Origin: Alectryocaccomicrobium faecavium
GTDB lineage: Bacteria; Bacillota; Clostridia; Christensenellales; Aristaeellaceae
Assembly (NCBI GenBank): GCA_018713425.1
Contig: DVOT01000201.1
Span: forward strand, 1-12,198
Length of the DNA stretch: 12,198 nucleotides
Reading direction: 5' to 3'
Shown here: in pieces, positions 1-5,957 of the stretch
Position numbering within the stretch: the stretch's first letter is position 1
Layout: each line of letters opens with the position of its first letter
Made by a program: the position numbers and the translations under genes
Notes under the pieces: generated by a model
Databases searched by the model: none
Told to the model about the DNA's origin: nothing
The model's input: only the letters and a program-made list of their open reading frames with translations

Positions 1-1193
1 TTGAAGATTTCCACCCAGTCGTAGGGCAATTCGGTGGTCGTCGCGCCGAATTCGCTGATGTAGACCCCCGTCGCATTTTGCGCCGCGAACTGACCTTCGA
101 TCAGCGCGGCGCTGGCGGCGGTGTTGGCGGAGCCGGGTGTGGGGGAAAGCCCCGTGGTCCACACACCGGTTTCCGGTTGCTTGGAATAGGCCTGATCGGC
201 CTTGAGGTTGTCGAAGGAAACGATTTCAATCAGTCGGCCCGCGCTGTCCGCGAGCACGACCTGTTCCCCTTCGGCGCTGAGCTTGAAGTTGGCGTGCAGT
301 TCATTCCCTTCTTGCGCGTCCAGGCCGGAGGCGTAAACGATGAGGAATTCGCCGGGGCCCAGCGTCACATCCGGGAAGCGCCATTTGGTGGGCTTGGTCT
401 CGGTGTCCGAAAGGCACATCCCGTTCAGGGAAACGGCCTGACCGCCCTTGTTGTGGATTTCGATATAGTCGTATACCGCGCCGCTGGCCGTGGCGGCGTA
501 GGTGGCGTTGTCGGCCATGATTTCGGTCACTTCGATGTCGCTGGCCACAAACTCCCGCTCGCCCACGAGCGAAGCATGGTTTTCCGCCGTGTTCGCCAGG
601 CCGGGCGTATATTGCGTGGAAACCGACCAGTTGCCCGCGCTATCGCGCATGTAGACCTCGTTTGCGCCCAGGGCGGGCACGTTCACGGTCTCGATTACGG
701 TGCCGTTTTCGCTGCACAGCATCACCGTGTCGCCGGAAGAACTGATCTTAAACGGCGCATGGTAGGGGCTGCCATAGGCGTTGGCGTTCCCGTCGTCGCA
801 GAAAACCAGCACGGTTTCGCCGGGCTGCAAAACGTGGCTGGGGAACACAAATTGCGAATTGGAATTCAGCTTGTCCGTGAGCACCAGCCCATTCAGGTCC
901 ACGGGCGCAGAACCCGTGTTGAGCAGTTCCACATAATCGGGAAACGCGCCGTTTTCATCCGAAAACGCGGATGAATTGGAACCCATTACCTCGTTGATCA
1001 CGATATCGCTCGTGGCGGCAATGGAGGAGATCTCCTGCCCGCTTTCCGATTCCGCGGTGGTCACGCTGATGCCGTCTGGAAACCACACGAACTGCGCAAA
1101 GTAGGCGACCACCAGCACCGCCGCCATGGCGAGCGCGCCAATGGCCTTAGGCAGGGGATTTCCCGCGCTGCCGCCGCGATTCGGCTTTGGCAT
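1..1193 (-). CDS. Membrane-anchored lamin-tail-domain (LTD) repeat protein, partial (C-terminus beyond window start)
   Basis: The reading frame is open from an ATG at 1193 to the window edge, giving 397 visible residues. The start is fixed by an AGGAGG-type site at 1202-1207, 8 nt upstream. Residues ~16-35 form one hydrophobic helix (signal anchor) after a short basic N-terminus. Two complete LTD immunoglobulin-like repeats follow at about 63-200 and 220-357, and a third begins at ~377. Each repeat shows the family pattern: I-x-E-(V/I)-M near the start, then DYVELLN or DYIEIHN, then 'V-L-NG' and 'L-PGE', ending in TPGLANT or TPGSANT. LTDs are beta-sandwich domains common on secreted bacterial proteins and often precede a CotH kinase domain or a nuclease. 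Such a C-terminal domain could lie beyond the edge but is not seen here. The protein is probably displayed on the outer face of the membrane. LTD identity is confident; function is unknown. Confidence 0.9.
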   Translation of the reverse strand, partial: MPKPNRGGSAGNPLPKAIGALAMAAVLVVAYFAQFVWFPDGISVTTAESESGQEISSIAATSDIVINEVMGSNSSAFSDENGAFPDYVELLNTGSAPVDLNGLVLTDKLNSNSQFVFPSHVLQPGETVLVFCDDGNANAYGSPYHAPFKISSSGDTVMLCSENGTVIETVNVPALGANEVYMRDSAGNWSVSTQYTPGLANTAENHASLVGEREFVASDIEVTEIMADNATYAATASGAVYDYIEIHNKGGQAVSLNGMCLSDTETKPTKWRFPDVTLGPGEFLIVYASGLDAQEGNELHANFKLSAEGEQVVLADSAGRLIEIVSFDNLKADQAYSKQPETGVWTTGLSPTPGSANTAASAALIEGQFAAQNATGVYISEFGATTTELPYDWVEIF

Positions 1194-1201
1194 GCATGCA
1201 T

Positions 1202-1234
1202 CCCTCCTTTTGTTTCTGTATGCGTATCATTATA
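1202..1234 (-). promoter_or_regulatory. Promoter -10 and ribosome site for the LTD gene
   Basis: A perfect TATAAT lies on the minus strand at 1229-1234, followed about 22 nt later by a strong GGAGGG ribosome site at 1202-1207. The -35 region is weak: 17 nt upstream is TTCCGT, and TTGTTC occurs only at a 20-nt spacing. The promoter is therefore assigned mainly on its -10 box and on the galM terminator immediately upstream. Confidence 0.55.
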
Positions 1235-1291
1235 ACATAACTTTGCTTTTGACGGAACAACCCCCGGTAAAGTTGCGTTAAATCTTTGCCT

Positions 1292-1355
1292 TGGAACAAA
1301 ACGCCGCCCGCGCCGCCAGGCGCGTTGCGCGGCTTTGGCGGCGAAACGGGCGGCG
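1292..1355 (-). terminator. Rho-independent terminator of galM
   Basis: Outer arms CGCCGCCCG (1302-1310) and CGGGCGGCG (1347-1355) are a perfect 9-bp inverted repeat. Inner arms CGCCGCC (1311-1317) and GGCGGCG (1337-1343) extend it into a very GC-rich stem. Read in the galM direction, the stem is followed by TTTTGTT. It begins about 26 nt after the galM stop and separates galM from the LTD gene's own promoter. Confidence 0.8.
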
Positions 1356-1381
1356 CGGGGTTGATGGGCGCTGATGGCGGA

Positions 1382-2431
1382 TCAATAGGCGCTGAATTTG
1401 AACGCGGTGGTGAAATCGTATTTCTCGCCCGGATGCAGGATGGTGCTGGGGAATTCCGGATGGTTCACGGAGTCGGGCGCGTACTGGGTCTCCAGGCAGA
1501 GGCCTTCGCGCTTTTGATAGCGATGGCCGCACTTGCCGCATTCGGGCGTATCCAGCATATTGCCCGCGTAGAACTGCACGCAGGGCATGTTGGTTTCCAC
1601 GGTCAATTCGCGGCCGGCCGCGCGCACCACGGCCGCCGTGCGCATGCCCTCGCCGTTGAGCACGAAGTTGTGGTCGTACCCGCCGCCCAGGCGAATCTGC
1701 TCGTCGTCCGCATCGATGGCTTCGCCCACGCGCCGGGATACGCGCAGGTCAAAAGGCGTGCCGCCCACGGGCCGGTTTTCGCCGGTGGGAATCAAGCGCT
1801 CGTTCACCACGGTGAACCGGTCGGCCAAGATCTGGATTTCGTGATCGAGCACCGTGCCGCTGCCCTCGCCCGCCAGGTTGAAGTAGCAGTGGTTGGTGAG
1901 ATTTACGGGCGTGTCCGCAGTGGTGGCCGCTTCATAGTGCAGGGTGAGCGTGCAGGCGTCGTCAAAGGTATACGTCACCATCACGCGCAGCGCGCCGGGA
2001 TAGCCCTCCTCGCCGTCCGCGCTCTGGCAGGAAAGGATCAGGTGATCGGCCATCACGCCTTCCACGGGGATCACATTCCAAATCTTCTGGTTGAAGCCGT
2101 GGTTGCCGCCGTGCAGGTGGTTCACGCCGTTTTCATTGCAGGCAAGCTGATAGTCCTTTCCATTCAGCGCAAAGCGCCCCCCGTCGATGCGGTTGCCCAC
2201 ACGGCCGATCAACGCGCCCAGATAACCGGGATTTTCCGCATAGCCCTTCATATCGGCGTAGCCCAGCGCTACGTCAGCCAAATGCCCTTGTGCGTCCGGC
2301 ACGCGGATGGCCTGGATGATGCCGCCGTAGTTGAGAATGGAAACGCTCGCGCCCAGCGCGTTGGTCATGGTGTAGCGCTCCACTTGCGCGCCGCACGCCA
2401 AAGTTCCGAATGCCTCTTTCTTTATGGACAT
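1382..2431 (-). CDS. galM: Aldose 1-epimerase (galactose mutarotase)
   Basis: The 349-residue protein matches the usual GalM length (~340-350). It interconverts alpha and beta anomers of D-galactose and related aldoses in the cytoplasm, feeding the Leloir pathway. Family motifs are in order: VNHLHGGNHG with the first active-site His (~105/107), NLTNHCYFNL with the second catalytic His (~181), GYDHNF with the sugar-binding Asp (~253), and LETQYAPDSVNHPEFP with the catalytic Glu (~314). The start chosen is ATG 2431, which has GGAGG 8 nt upstream (2440-2444). An in-frame ATG at 2473 lies in the leader and lacks a ribosome site. No other galactose gene is adjacent, so the gene seems to be a stand-alone unit with its own promoter and terminator. 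A CxxC pair (~298/301, PECGKCG) is present; whether it matters is unknown. Confidence 0.95.
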   Translation of the reverse strand: MSIKKEAFGTLACGAQVERYTMTNALGASVSILNYGGIIQAIRVPDAQGHLADVALGYADMKGYAENPGYLGALIGRVGNRIDGGRFALNGKDYQLACNENGVNHLHGGNHGFNQKIWNVIPVEGVMADHLILSCQSADGEEGYPGALRVMVTYTFDDACTLTLHYEAATTADTPVNLTNHCYFNLAGEGSGTVLDHEIQILADRFTVVNERLIPTGENRPVGGTPFDLRVSRRVGEAIDADDEQIRLGGGYDHNFVLNGEGMRTAAVVRAAGRELTVETNMPCVQFYAGNMLDTPECGKCGHRYQKREGLCLETQYAPDSVNHPEFPSTILHPGEKYDFTTAFKFSAY

Positions 2432-2454
2432 ACCGAATTCCTCCGATGCTGTTT

Positions 2455-2474
2455 TTTGCCAGATTGTTGGCAAA
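2455..2474. promoter_or_regulatory. 7-6-7 inverted repeat in the galM leader (possible operator)
   Basis: TTTGCCA (2455-2461) and TGGCAAA (2468-2474) form a perfect 7-bp inverted repeat around GATTGT. It lies a few bases downstream of the galM transcription start expected from the -10 box and before the ribosome site. That position fits a repressor operator or a short leader hairpin. No regulator gene lies nearby, so the role is inference. Confidence 0.5.
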
Positions 2475-2487
2475 GTATCTATCCTGT

Positions 2488-2516
2488 ATCATACACTTTT
2501 TTGGGCCGTTTTGCAA
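2488..2516 (-). promoter_or_regulatory. galM promoter
   Basis: On the minus strand TTGCAA (2511-2516) is separated by exactly 17 nt from TATGAT (2488-2493), a good sigma-A promoter. It sits between the terminator of the upstream surface-protein gene and the galM start, giving a leader of about 50 nt. Confidence 0.75.
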
Positions 2517-2539
2517 GCGCGACTTTGCATCCTCCCGGC

Positions 2540-2576
2540 AAAATACATGCCCCGCGCGCCGTTTGGCGCGCGGGGC
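2540..2576 (-). terminator. Terminator of the Thr/Pro-rich surface protein gene
   Basis: GCCCCGCGCGCC (2549-2560) and GGCGCGCGGGGC (2565-2576) are a perfect 12-bp inverted repeat with a 4-nt loop. The minus-strand transcript continues ATGTATTTTG, an imperfect U-rich tail. It starts about 20 nt after the stop of the gene at 2597 and isolates galM from it. Confidence 0.75.
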
Positions 2577-2596
2577 GAGAATATAGCTGACGGATT

Positions 2597-3505
2597 TTAC
2601 TCGGTTGCAGCGGACGCCGAGGGCGAAACCTGCGCGGAGGCGGACGCCGCGGGCGAAGCGCTGGGCGCGGGCGACGGCGAAGGCGGCGCAGTGGTGCCCG
2701 GCGTGAGCAGCGAAAGGATTTCGCCATCTTGCACGGTCATGTTATAACCGGGGTCGAGCGTATAGAGCGCGCGCACGTTTTCACCGTTATACACGGTATC
2801 GATGCATAGACCGAAGATATAGGTGCCATCCGGCAGCGGGCCCAGGTCTTCCGTGCTGGTTATGACGTTGGCGACGTCGAACTTCACGGAGAATTCCGCC
2901 TCATCCAAATTAAAGGCCTTATCGCTGGTAGGCTGGTTGCCCGTGATGTTTTTCTCCTTCACCGTGGGGTAGGCCACATAGTGGTTGGTGCCGCGCAGCC
3001 GCACAATCACCGTGATTTCCGATTCGCGCCCGTCGAAGCCGTAAACGTCGGCATAGGCCCAACCCTCCATCGTGACGATGGAACCGGTAAACGAGAACTC
3101 GGAAAGCCCCACATTGCCATGTTCATCGTCGCGGTTGCCAGGGCGGTATTCATCGGACATCATGGCGGTGGCGAGCGCCGGCGTGGGCGTGGGCGAAGGT
3201 ACCGGCGTGGGCGTAGGCGTCGCGTTCGGATCGCGCGTAGGCGCCGCCGTCGCGATGGGCACGGGCGTGAGATCCGCCTCGGGGAACTGCGATAGCGATG
3301 TGGGCGTGGGCGTTGCCGCAGGGGGCATGTCGCTGTTTGCCACATAGCTGCGCGTGTCCGAACCGCTGGGCAACAGGTGCGAATAATCAAATTGCGTCAG
3401 CAGATAGATGACGGCGCTGGCGATGATGATCAAAATCAATAGCCCAATCAAAAACTTCACGATTGAGCGCCCAAAGTGCTTGCGTATCCATTTGTGGAAG
3501 TTCAT
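2597..3505 (-). CDS. Membrane-anchored extracellular protein with Thr/Pro and Ser/Ala/Pro linkers
   Basis: The protein has 302 residues and no recognised family name. Residues 1-15 are basic and ~17-37 form a very hydrophobic helix, so it is probably a signal anchor with the rest outside. Residues ~61-112 are low-complexity Ala/Thr/Pro, including TPTPTPVPSPTPTP, a typical wall-spanning linker. Residues ~130-262 are a compact, beta-strand-like domain containing FTGSIVTMEGWAYADVYG, EITVIVRLRG, EFSVKFDVANVI and LPDGTYIFGLCID. The pattern of a 'GWAY' strand followed later by 'L-DG-Y' recalls accessory beta domains of clostridial surface proteins, but I cannot name it. The tail from ~268 is Ser/Ala/Pro repeats. 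The start is ATG 3505 with GGGAGG upstream; the longer open frame to 3745 runs past the promoter and is rejected. No sortase or lipobox signal is seen. Confidence 0.8.
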   Translation of the reverse strand: MNFHKWIRKHFGRSIVKFLIGLLILIIIASAVIYLLTQFDYSHLLPSGSDTRSYVANSDMPPAATPTPTSLSQFPEADLTPVPIATAAPTRDPNATPTPTPVPSPTPTPALATAMMSDEYRPGNRDDEHGNVGLSEFSFTGSIVTMEGWAYADVYGFDGRESEITVIVRLRGTNHYVAYPTVKEKNITGNQPTSDKAFNLDEAEFSVKFDVANVITSTEDLGPLPDGTYIFGLCIDTVYNGENVRALYTLDPGYNMTVQDGEILSLLTPGTTAPPSPSPAPSASPAASASAQVSPSASAATE

Positions 3506-3545
3506 GGCGTACCTCCCAAGCCGCTGTATTTGCATTCCTGCCCTT

Positions 3546-3574
3546 ATATTACACACAAATTGCAAAATTGTCAA
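3546..3574 (-). promoter_or_regulatory. Promoter of the surface protein gene
   Basis: On the minus strand a consensus TTGACA (3569-3574) is followed after 17 nt by TAATAT (3546-3551). This implies a leader of about 35 nt to the ATG at 3505 and decides against the longer upstream start. Confidence 0.8.
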
Positions 3575-3738
3575 TAGAAATTCCTGTTGCGCCAGGAAAA
3601 ACCACGGATAAAAAGAAGGAATTTTGTGGCCGAAAGCGAACCATAACAGAGAAGATGCGATGGTTTCTTTGTCCGTCAGACGAGTTCTGGCGGTTTTTGC
3701 GCGTTTGGGGTTTGGCGCAAGAAAGCGGGCCAGGGCGA
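3575..3738. other. Intergenic stretch between divergent promoters; no gene seen
   Basis: This stretch lies between the divergent promoters of the surface protein and the NYN gene. It contains only small inverted repeats, such as TTGCGC/GCGCAA around 3696-3720 and AACCAT/ATGGTT around 3640-3664. The frame running through it in phase with the NYN protein has no ribosome site and would start upstream of that gene's promoter, so it is not called as coding. Confidence 0.5.
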
Positions 3739-3757
3739 TTGACAAAGGCCCGCTTTC
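3721..3757. repeat. 11-bp inverted repeat enclosing a -35 box
   Basis: GAAAGCGGGCC (3721-3731) and GGCCCGCTTTC (3747-3757) are perfect reverse complements around a 15-nt loop. The loop contains the TTGACA of the NYN promoter and the right arm fills its spacer. It could be an operator, or a relic of a terminator, since the arms look terminator-like but have no long U-run after them. Confidence 0.7.
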
Positions 3758-3767
3758 GGTTTAAAAT
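3739..3767 (+). promoter_or_regulatory. Promoter of the NYN-metallophosphoesterase operon
   Basis: Consensus TTGACA (3739-3744) is separated by 17 nt from TAAAAT (3762-3767). The expected start is near 3774, leaving a leader of about 67 nt that contains the hairpin at 3782-3818. Confidence 0.8.
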
Positions 3768-3781
3768 AGAAAAAAGAAGCG

Positions 3782-3818
3782 AGAAGCTGTTTGAAAATTT
3801 CTTAATTCAACAGCTTCT
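3782..3818 (+). promoter_or_regulatory. Leader hairpin before the NYN gene
   Basis: AGAAGCTGTT (3782-3791) and AACAGCTTCT (3809-3818) form a perfect 10-bp stem with a 17-nt AT-rich loop in the 5' leader. It ends about 10 nt before the ribosome site AGGGG (3829-3833). It may affect translation or transcript stability, or be a site where the encoded RNA-binding protein acts on its own message; the last is speculation. Confidence 0.6.
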
Positions 3819-3840
3819 AAAAAGAGATAGGGGTTTTTCT

Positions 3841-4818
3841 ATGGGGCAAATGAGTTACGCGGTCTTTGTGGATTTGGAGAATGCGGGCGCCAAGCAGAGC
3901 ACGTTGCAGAACATCATTGAAAAGGTCAAAATCCGCGGGGACATCTTGCTGGGCAAGGTATATGGCTATACCGACCGGTATACAGAGCTGAAGGAAGTGC
4001 TGCTTTCCAACACGTTTAACGTCGTCCCTTCGCTGCGCTATGGCAAAAACCAGAAGAACAATCTGGATATCCAGTTGGTGATCGACGCGATGGAGGTGGC
4101 GTATGCCAATCCGCTGATCAATGGATTTTGCATTGTTTCAGGCGATAGCGATTATACGCCGCTGGTGGGCAAGCTCAAGAGCATGGGCAAGCACGTGCTG
4201 GGCATCTCGCGCTCGGAGGTGGCCAGCAACATTTTCATCAAAGCCTGCAATGAGTTTATTTTCCTGGAGAGCGTGGCCACGTCGCCGGTGAAACAGCAGC
4301 CGACGCGGGACGCGGATGTGCGCGAGGATATCAAGGAACTGGCGGAGTTGGTGCCCACCATCCTGGGCGACCAGGCGGAAGAGCGGATGTACGCCAGCGA
4401 GCTCAAGGGCATTTTGCTGCGGCTGCGCCCGGATTTCAACGAGCGGAATTATGGCTGTGGGAGTTTTGGCAAGCTGATGGCGCTGGTGGCCCGCGAATCC
4501 CCGCAGATCCGCCTGGAAACCGTGGATTCTTCCCTCATCATCGTGCTGGACAATGGCGAGGCGCCCACGCGCTCTTTGGATAAGAGCAATTGGCTGCCGG
4601 CATTCCGCCAACAACTGGAGCGCTTCCGGGAAGAGGGATTCGAACGCGTGAATCCCAGCATCCTAAAGGCTGCGATCCAGGCGGAATATCCGGATTTTGA
4701 CGAGCACAAGATCGGCTTCAAAAAGTTTTCGGATATTATGAAGCGGCTGGAGCGCGAGCACTTGCTGGTGGTTGAAATGGACGAGGCGAAGACCATGCTG
4801 CTTCGCATCATTTCCTGA
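3841..4818 (+). CDS. NYN-domain putative RNase with two OST-HTH/LOTUS modules (LabA/DUF88-like)
   Basis: The protein has 325 residues. Residues ~5-145 are a NYN (PIN-like) domain with the expected acidic set: Asp11 in YAVFVDLENAG, Asp76 and Asp82 in NNLDIQLVIDAM, and Asp102/Asp104 in IVSGDSDYTPLV. These would bind metal and cut RNA. Residues ~157-240 and ~250-325 look like two OST-HTH (LOTUS) winged-helix modules, recognisable from 'YASELKGILLRLRPDFNERNYGCGSFGKL' type sequence (187-211) and the second copy PSILKAAIQAEYPDFDEHKI, G-FKKFSD. The family is thought to act in RNA processing, with LOTUS domains binding RNA. The start is ATG 3841 with AGGGG 7 nt upstream; ATG 3850 is an alternative. 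The metallophosphoesterase gene begins 8 nt after the stop, so the two are co-transcribed. Domain assignment is confident; the RNA substrate is unknown. Confidence 0.88.
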   Translation: MGQMSYAVFVDLENAGAKQSTLQNIIEKVKIRGDILLGKVYGYTDRYTELKEVLLSNTFNVVPSLRYGKNQKNNLDIQLVIDAMEVAYANPLINGFCIVSGDSDYTPLVGKLKSMGKHVLGISRSEVASNIFIKACNEFIFLESVATSPVKQQPTRDADVREDIKELAELVPTILGDQAEERMYASELKGILLRLRPDFNERNYGCGSFGKLMALVARESPQIRLETVDSSLIIVLDNGEAPTRSLDKSNWLPAFRQQLERFREEGFERVNPSILKAAIQAEYPDFDEHKIGFKKFSDIMKRLEREHLLVVEMDEAKTMLLRIIS

Positions 4819-4826
4819 GGTCAAAT

Positions 4827-5669
4827 ATGCGTTTGGCGGTCATCGCGGATATGCATGGCAATTCCCACGCACTGGAAGCCATTTTGGCCGATGCGGAACG
4901 CGTGGGCGTGGATGCCATAGCCTTTTTGGGGGATTTTGTGTCCGATTGCGCGGATCCCGAGGGTGTGCTCGCCCTGGCGCGCGAGGCGGCCCGCGCCTAT
5001 CCCTGCTGGGCCGTGCGCGGCAACCGCGAGGAATATCAGGTTCGCTATGCCGAAGGACAGGAAGCCTGGCGCGCGGATTCGCGCACAGGCTCGCTTTTGT
5101 ATACCGCGCAGCGGTTGAGCGCGGCGGATATCGCGTATTTCCGCCGCCTGCCGCGTTCGCTCGTCCTCTCTGTGGATGAGAGGCCGGACATTTTGTTGTG
5201 CCATGGTTCGCCATGGGCCACGCGCGATTTGCTCACGCCTGGTTCCGCCCTGTTGGAGCAAGCGCTTTCGCATGCGGCGCAGGCCGGGCACGCGCTTCTG
5301 CTGCTGGGCCATTGCCATGTGCCCTTTGTTTTGCGCAAGGACAGCGTACTCGCGGTGAACCCGGGCGCGGCAGGCCTGCCGGAGGACGGCGATCCGCGCG
5401 CCTGCTGGGCGTTGGCCACGTGCGAAAAGGGAGAATGGAGCGCGCAATTGATGCGCGTGAAGTATGATATTGCGGGCGCGGTGCGCCAGATGGAGGAACG
5501 AGGTTTGGCGGATATGGCGCCCTGGTGGGCGCGCTGCATCGCGCATACCATGCGCACGGGCGTATGCCTAAACATGCAATTGCTCTCCCGCGCACAGGCG
5601 TTATTTGAGCAAGGTGGACAGGCGATGGAAACCTGCTTCGCCCAGGCGGGCAGGGAATTGGGGTTGTAG
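4827..5669 (+). CDS. Calcineurin-like metallophosphoesterase (YfcE/MJ0936-type)
   Basis: The protein has 280 residues. The metal-binding motifs of the calcineurin-like phosphoesterase superfamily appear in order: DMHGN (Asp8, His10), GDFV (Gly35-Asp36), GNRE (Asn66, where many relatives have GNHD/GNHE, so the usual catalytic His is Arg here), CHGSPW (His126) and GHCHVPF (His162, His164). The rest matches the single-domain cytoplasmic type with a C-terminal helical extension from ~210 containing APWWARCIAH. Substrates of this type include phosphodiesters, nucleotides and nucleic acid ends; none can be assigned. The ribosome site TGAGGT lies between the upstream stop and this ATG, and the 8-nt gap argues for coupling to the NYN RNase. 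A clear U-tract terminator is not visible after the stop. Confidence 0.9.
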   Translation: MRLAVIADMHGNSHALEAILADAERVGVDAIAFLGDFVSDCADPEGVLALAREAARAYPCWAVRGNREEYQVRYAEGQEAWRADSRTGSLLYTAQRLSAADIAYFRRLPRSLVLSVDERPDILLCHGSPWATRDLLTPGSALLEQALSHAAQAGHALLLLGHCHVPFVLRKDSVLAVNPGAAGLPEDGDPRACWALATCEKGEWSAQLMRVKYDIAGAVRQMEERGLADMAPWWARCIAHTMRTGVCLNMQLLSRAQALFEQGGQAMETCFAQAGRELGL

Positions 5670-5750
5670 GCAGATGCAAAGCGTCTGGCGCACTTTGGTC
5701 ACATCTGTAAAAAGCCAAATGTTGCCATTTTGTGCGCCGCGTGGCAGGGC
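5670..5750. other. Gap after the phosphoesterase; nested weak inverted repeats, no gene
   Basis: GGCGCAC (5687-5693) and GTGCGCC (5732-5738) enclose TTTGG/CCAAA (5694-5698, 5715-5719). CAGATG (5671-5676) and CATCTG (5702-5707) form an alternative pairing. No good U-run follows, so this is at best a weak terminator. No coding potential is seen. Confidence 0.4.
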
Positions 5751-5779
5751 TTGACAAATGCCCGTAAAGCAGGTATAAT
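5751..5779 (+). promoter_or_regulatory. Consensus promoter of greA-lysS
   Basis: TTGACA (5751-5756), a 17-nt spacer and TATAAT (5774-5779) match the sigma-A consensus at every position. The start is expected near 5786, giving a leader of about 170 nt. A perfect promoter feeding a long structured leader suggests control after initiation. Confidence 0.92.
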
Positions 5780-5783
5780 AAAG

Positions 5784-5932
5784 CCAGAAAGGCGGCGCGT
5801 GCGTCCGCTTTTCTGGTTTACCCACCCGCCAGGCGGGTGGCGAGAGTGTCCGGGGAATGCGGCGCATTTCTCCGGTGAGGCGTTGGCCCGGTCAACGCCG
5901 GTACACTGCCCATTTCGGCAGTGTTCTTCTTT
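5784..5932 (+). ncRNA. Structured greA leader with terminator/antiterminator arrangement (candidate attenuator)
   Basis: Five hairpins can be drawn in a row. They are 5784-5816 (12 bp with one G-U), 5822-5840 (CCACCCGCC/GGCGGGTGG), 5850-5875 (CCGG...CCGG with inner pairs), 5879-5899 (GGCGTTG/CAACGCC) and 5903-5924 (ACACTGCC/GGCAGTGT, loop CATTTC). The last is followed by TTCTTCTTT and so looks like an intrinsic terminator upstream of greA. AGTGTCCGG (5845-5853) can pair with CCGGTACACT (5898-5907), with one bulged U. That pairing would use the left arm of the terminator stem, so the two are mutually exclusive. No known riboswitch or T-box core was recognised. It could instead be a small RNA with its own terminator. 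Confidence 0.6.
5903..5932 (+). terminator. Intrinsic terminator-like hairpin in the greA leader
   Basis: The 8-bp perfect stem ACACTGCC/GGCAGTGT with a 6-nt loop is followed by TTCTTCTTT. It lies 25 nt before the greA start, ahead of the ribosome site, so it would block the whole operon unless disrupted. Confidence 0.65.
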
Positions 5933-5957
5933 ATGTTAACGGATGGAGGATGCATCA

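Noticed and set aside
1286..2590. Plus-strand open frame of 434 codons opposite galM
   Set aside because: It is the antisense shadow of a clearly recognised GalM, has no ribosome site or family motifs, and covers the galM terminator and promoter. Long antisense frames are expected at this GC content.
2981..3347. Plus-strand Gly/Val/Arg-rich frames resembling repeats
   Set aside because: They are the complement of the Thr/Pro-rich linker codons of the minus-strand surface protein, and the apparent repeats come from that low-complexity stretch.
3463..3840. N-terminal extension of the NYN protein
   Set aside because: The extension would start before the consensus promoter at 3739-3767 and has no ribosome site. 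The NYN domain begins a few residues after ATG 3841.
4821..5757. Minus-strand frames opposite the metallophosphoesterase
   Set aside because: The plus-strand gene carries the ordered metal-binding motifs and ribosome site. The antisense frames are Arg/Ala-rich shadows and overlap each other.
5784..5957. T-box or known riboswitch upstream of greA-lysS
   Set aside because: GGGTGG at 5835-5840 recalls part of the T-box core, but the following ACC-CG is absent (GCGAGAG instead) and no specifier domain was found. No other known aptamer core was recognised.
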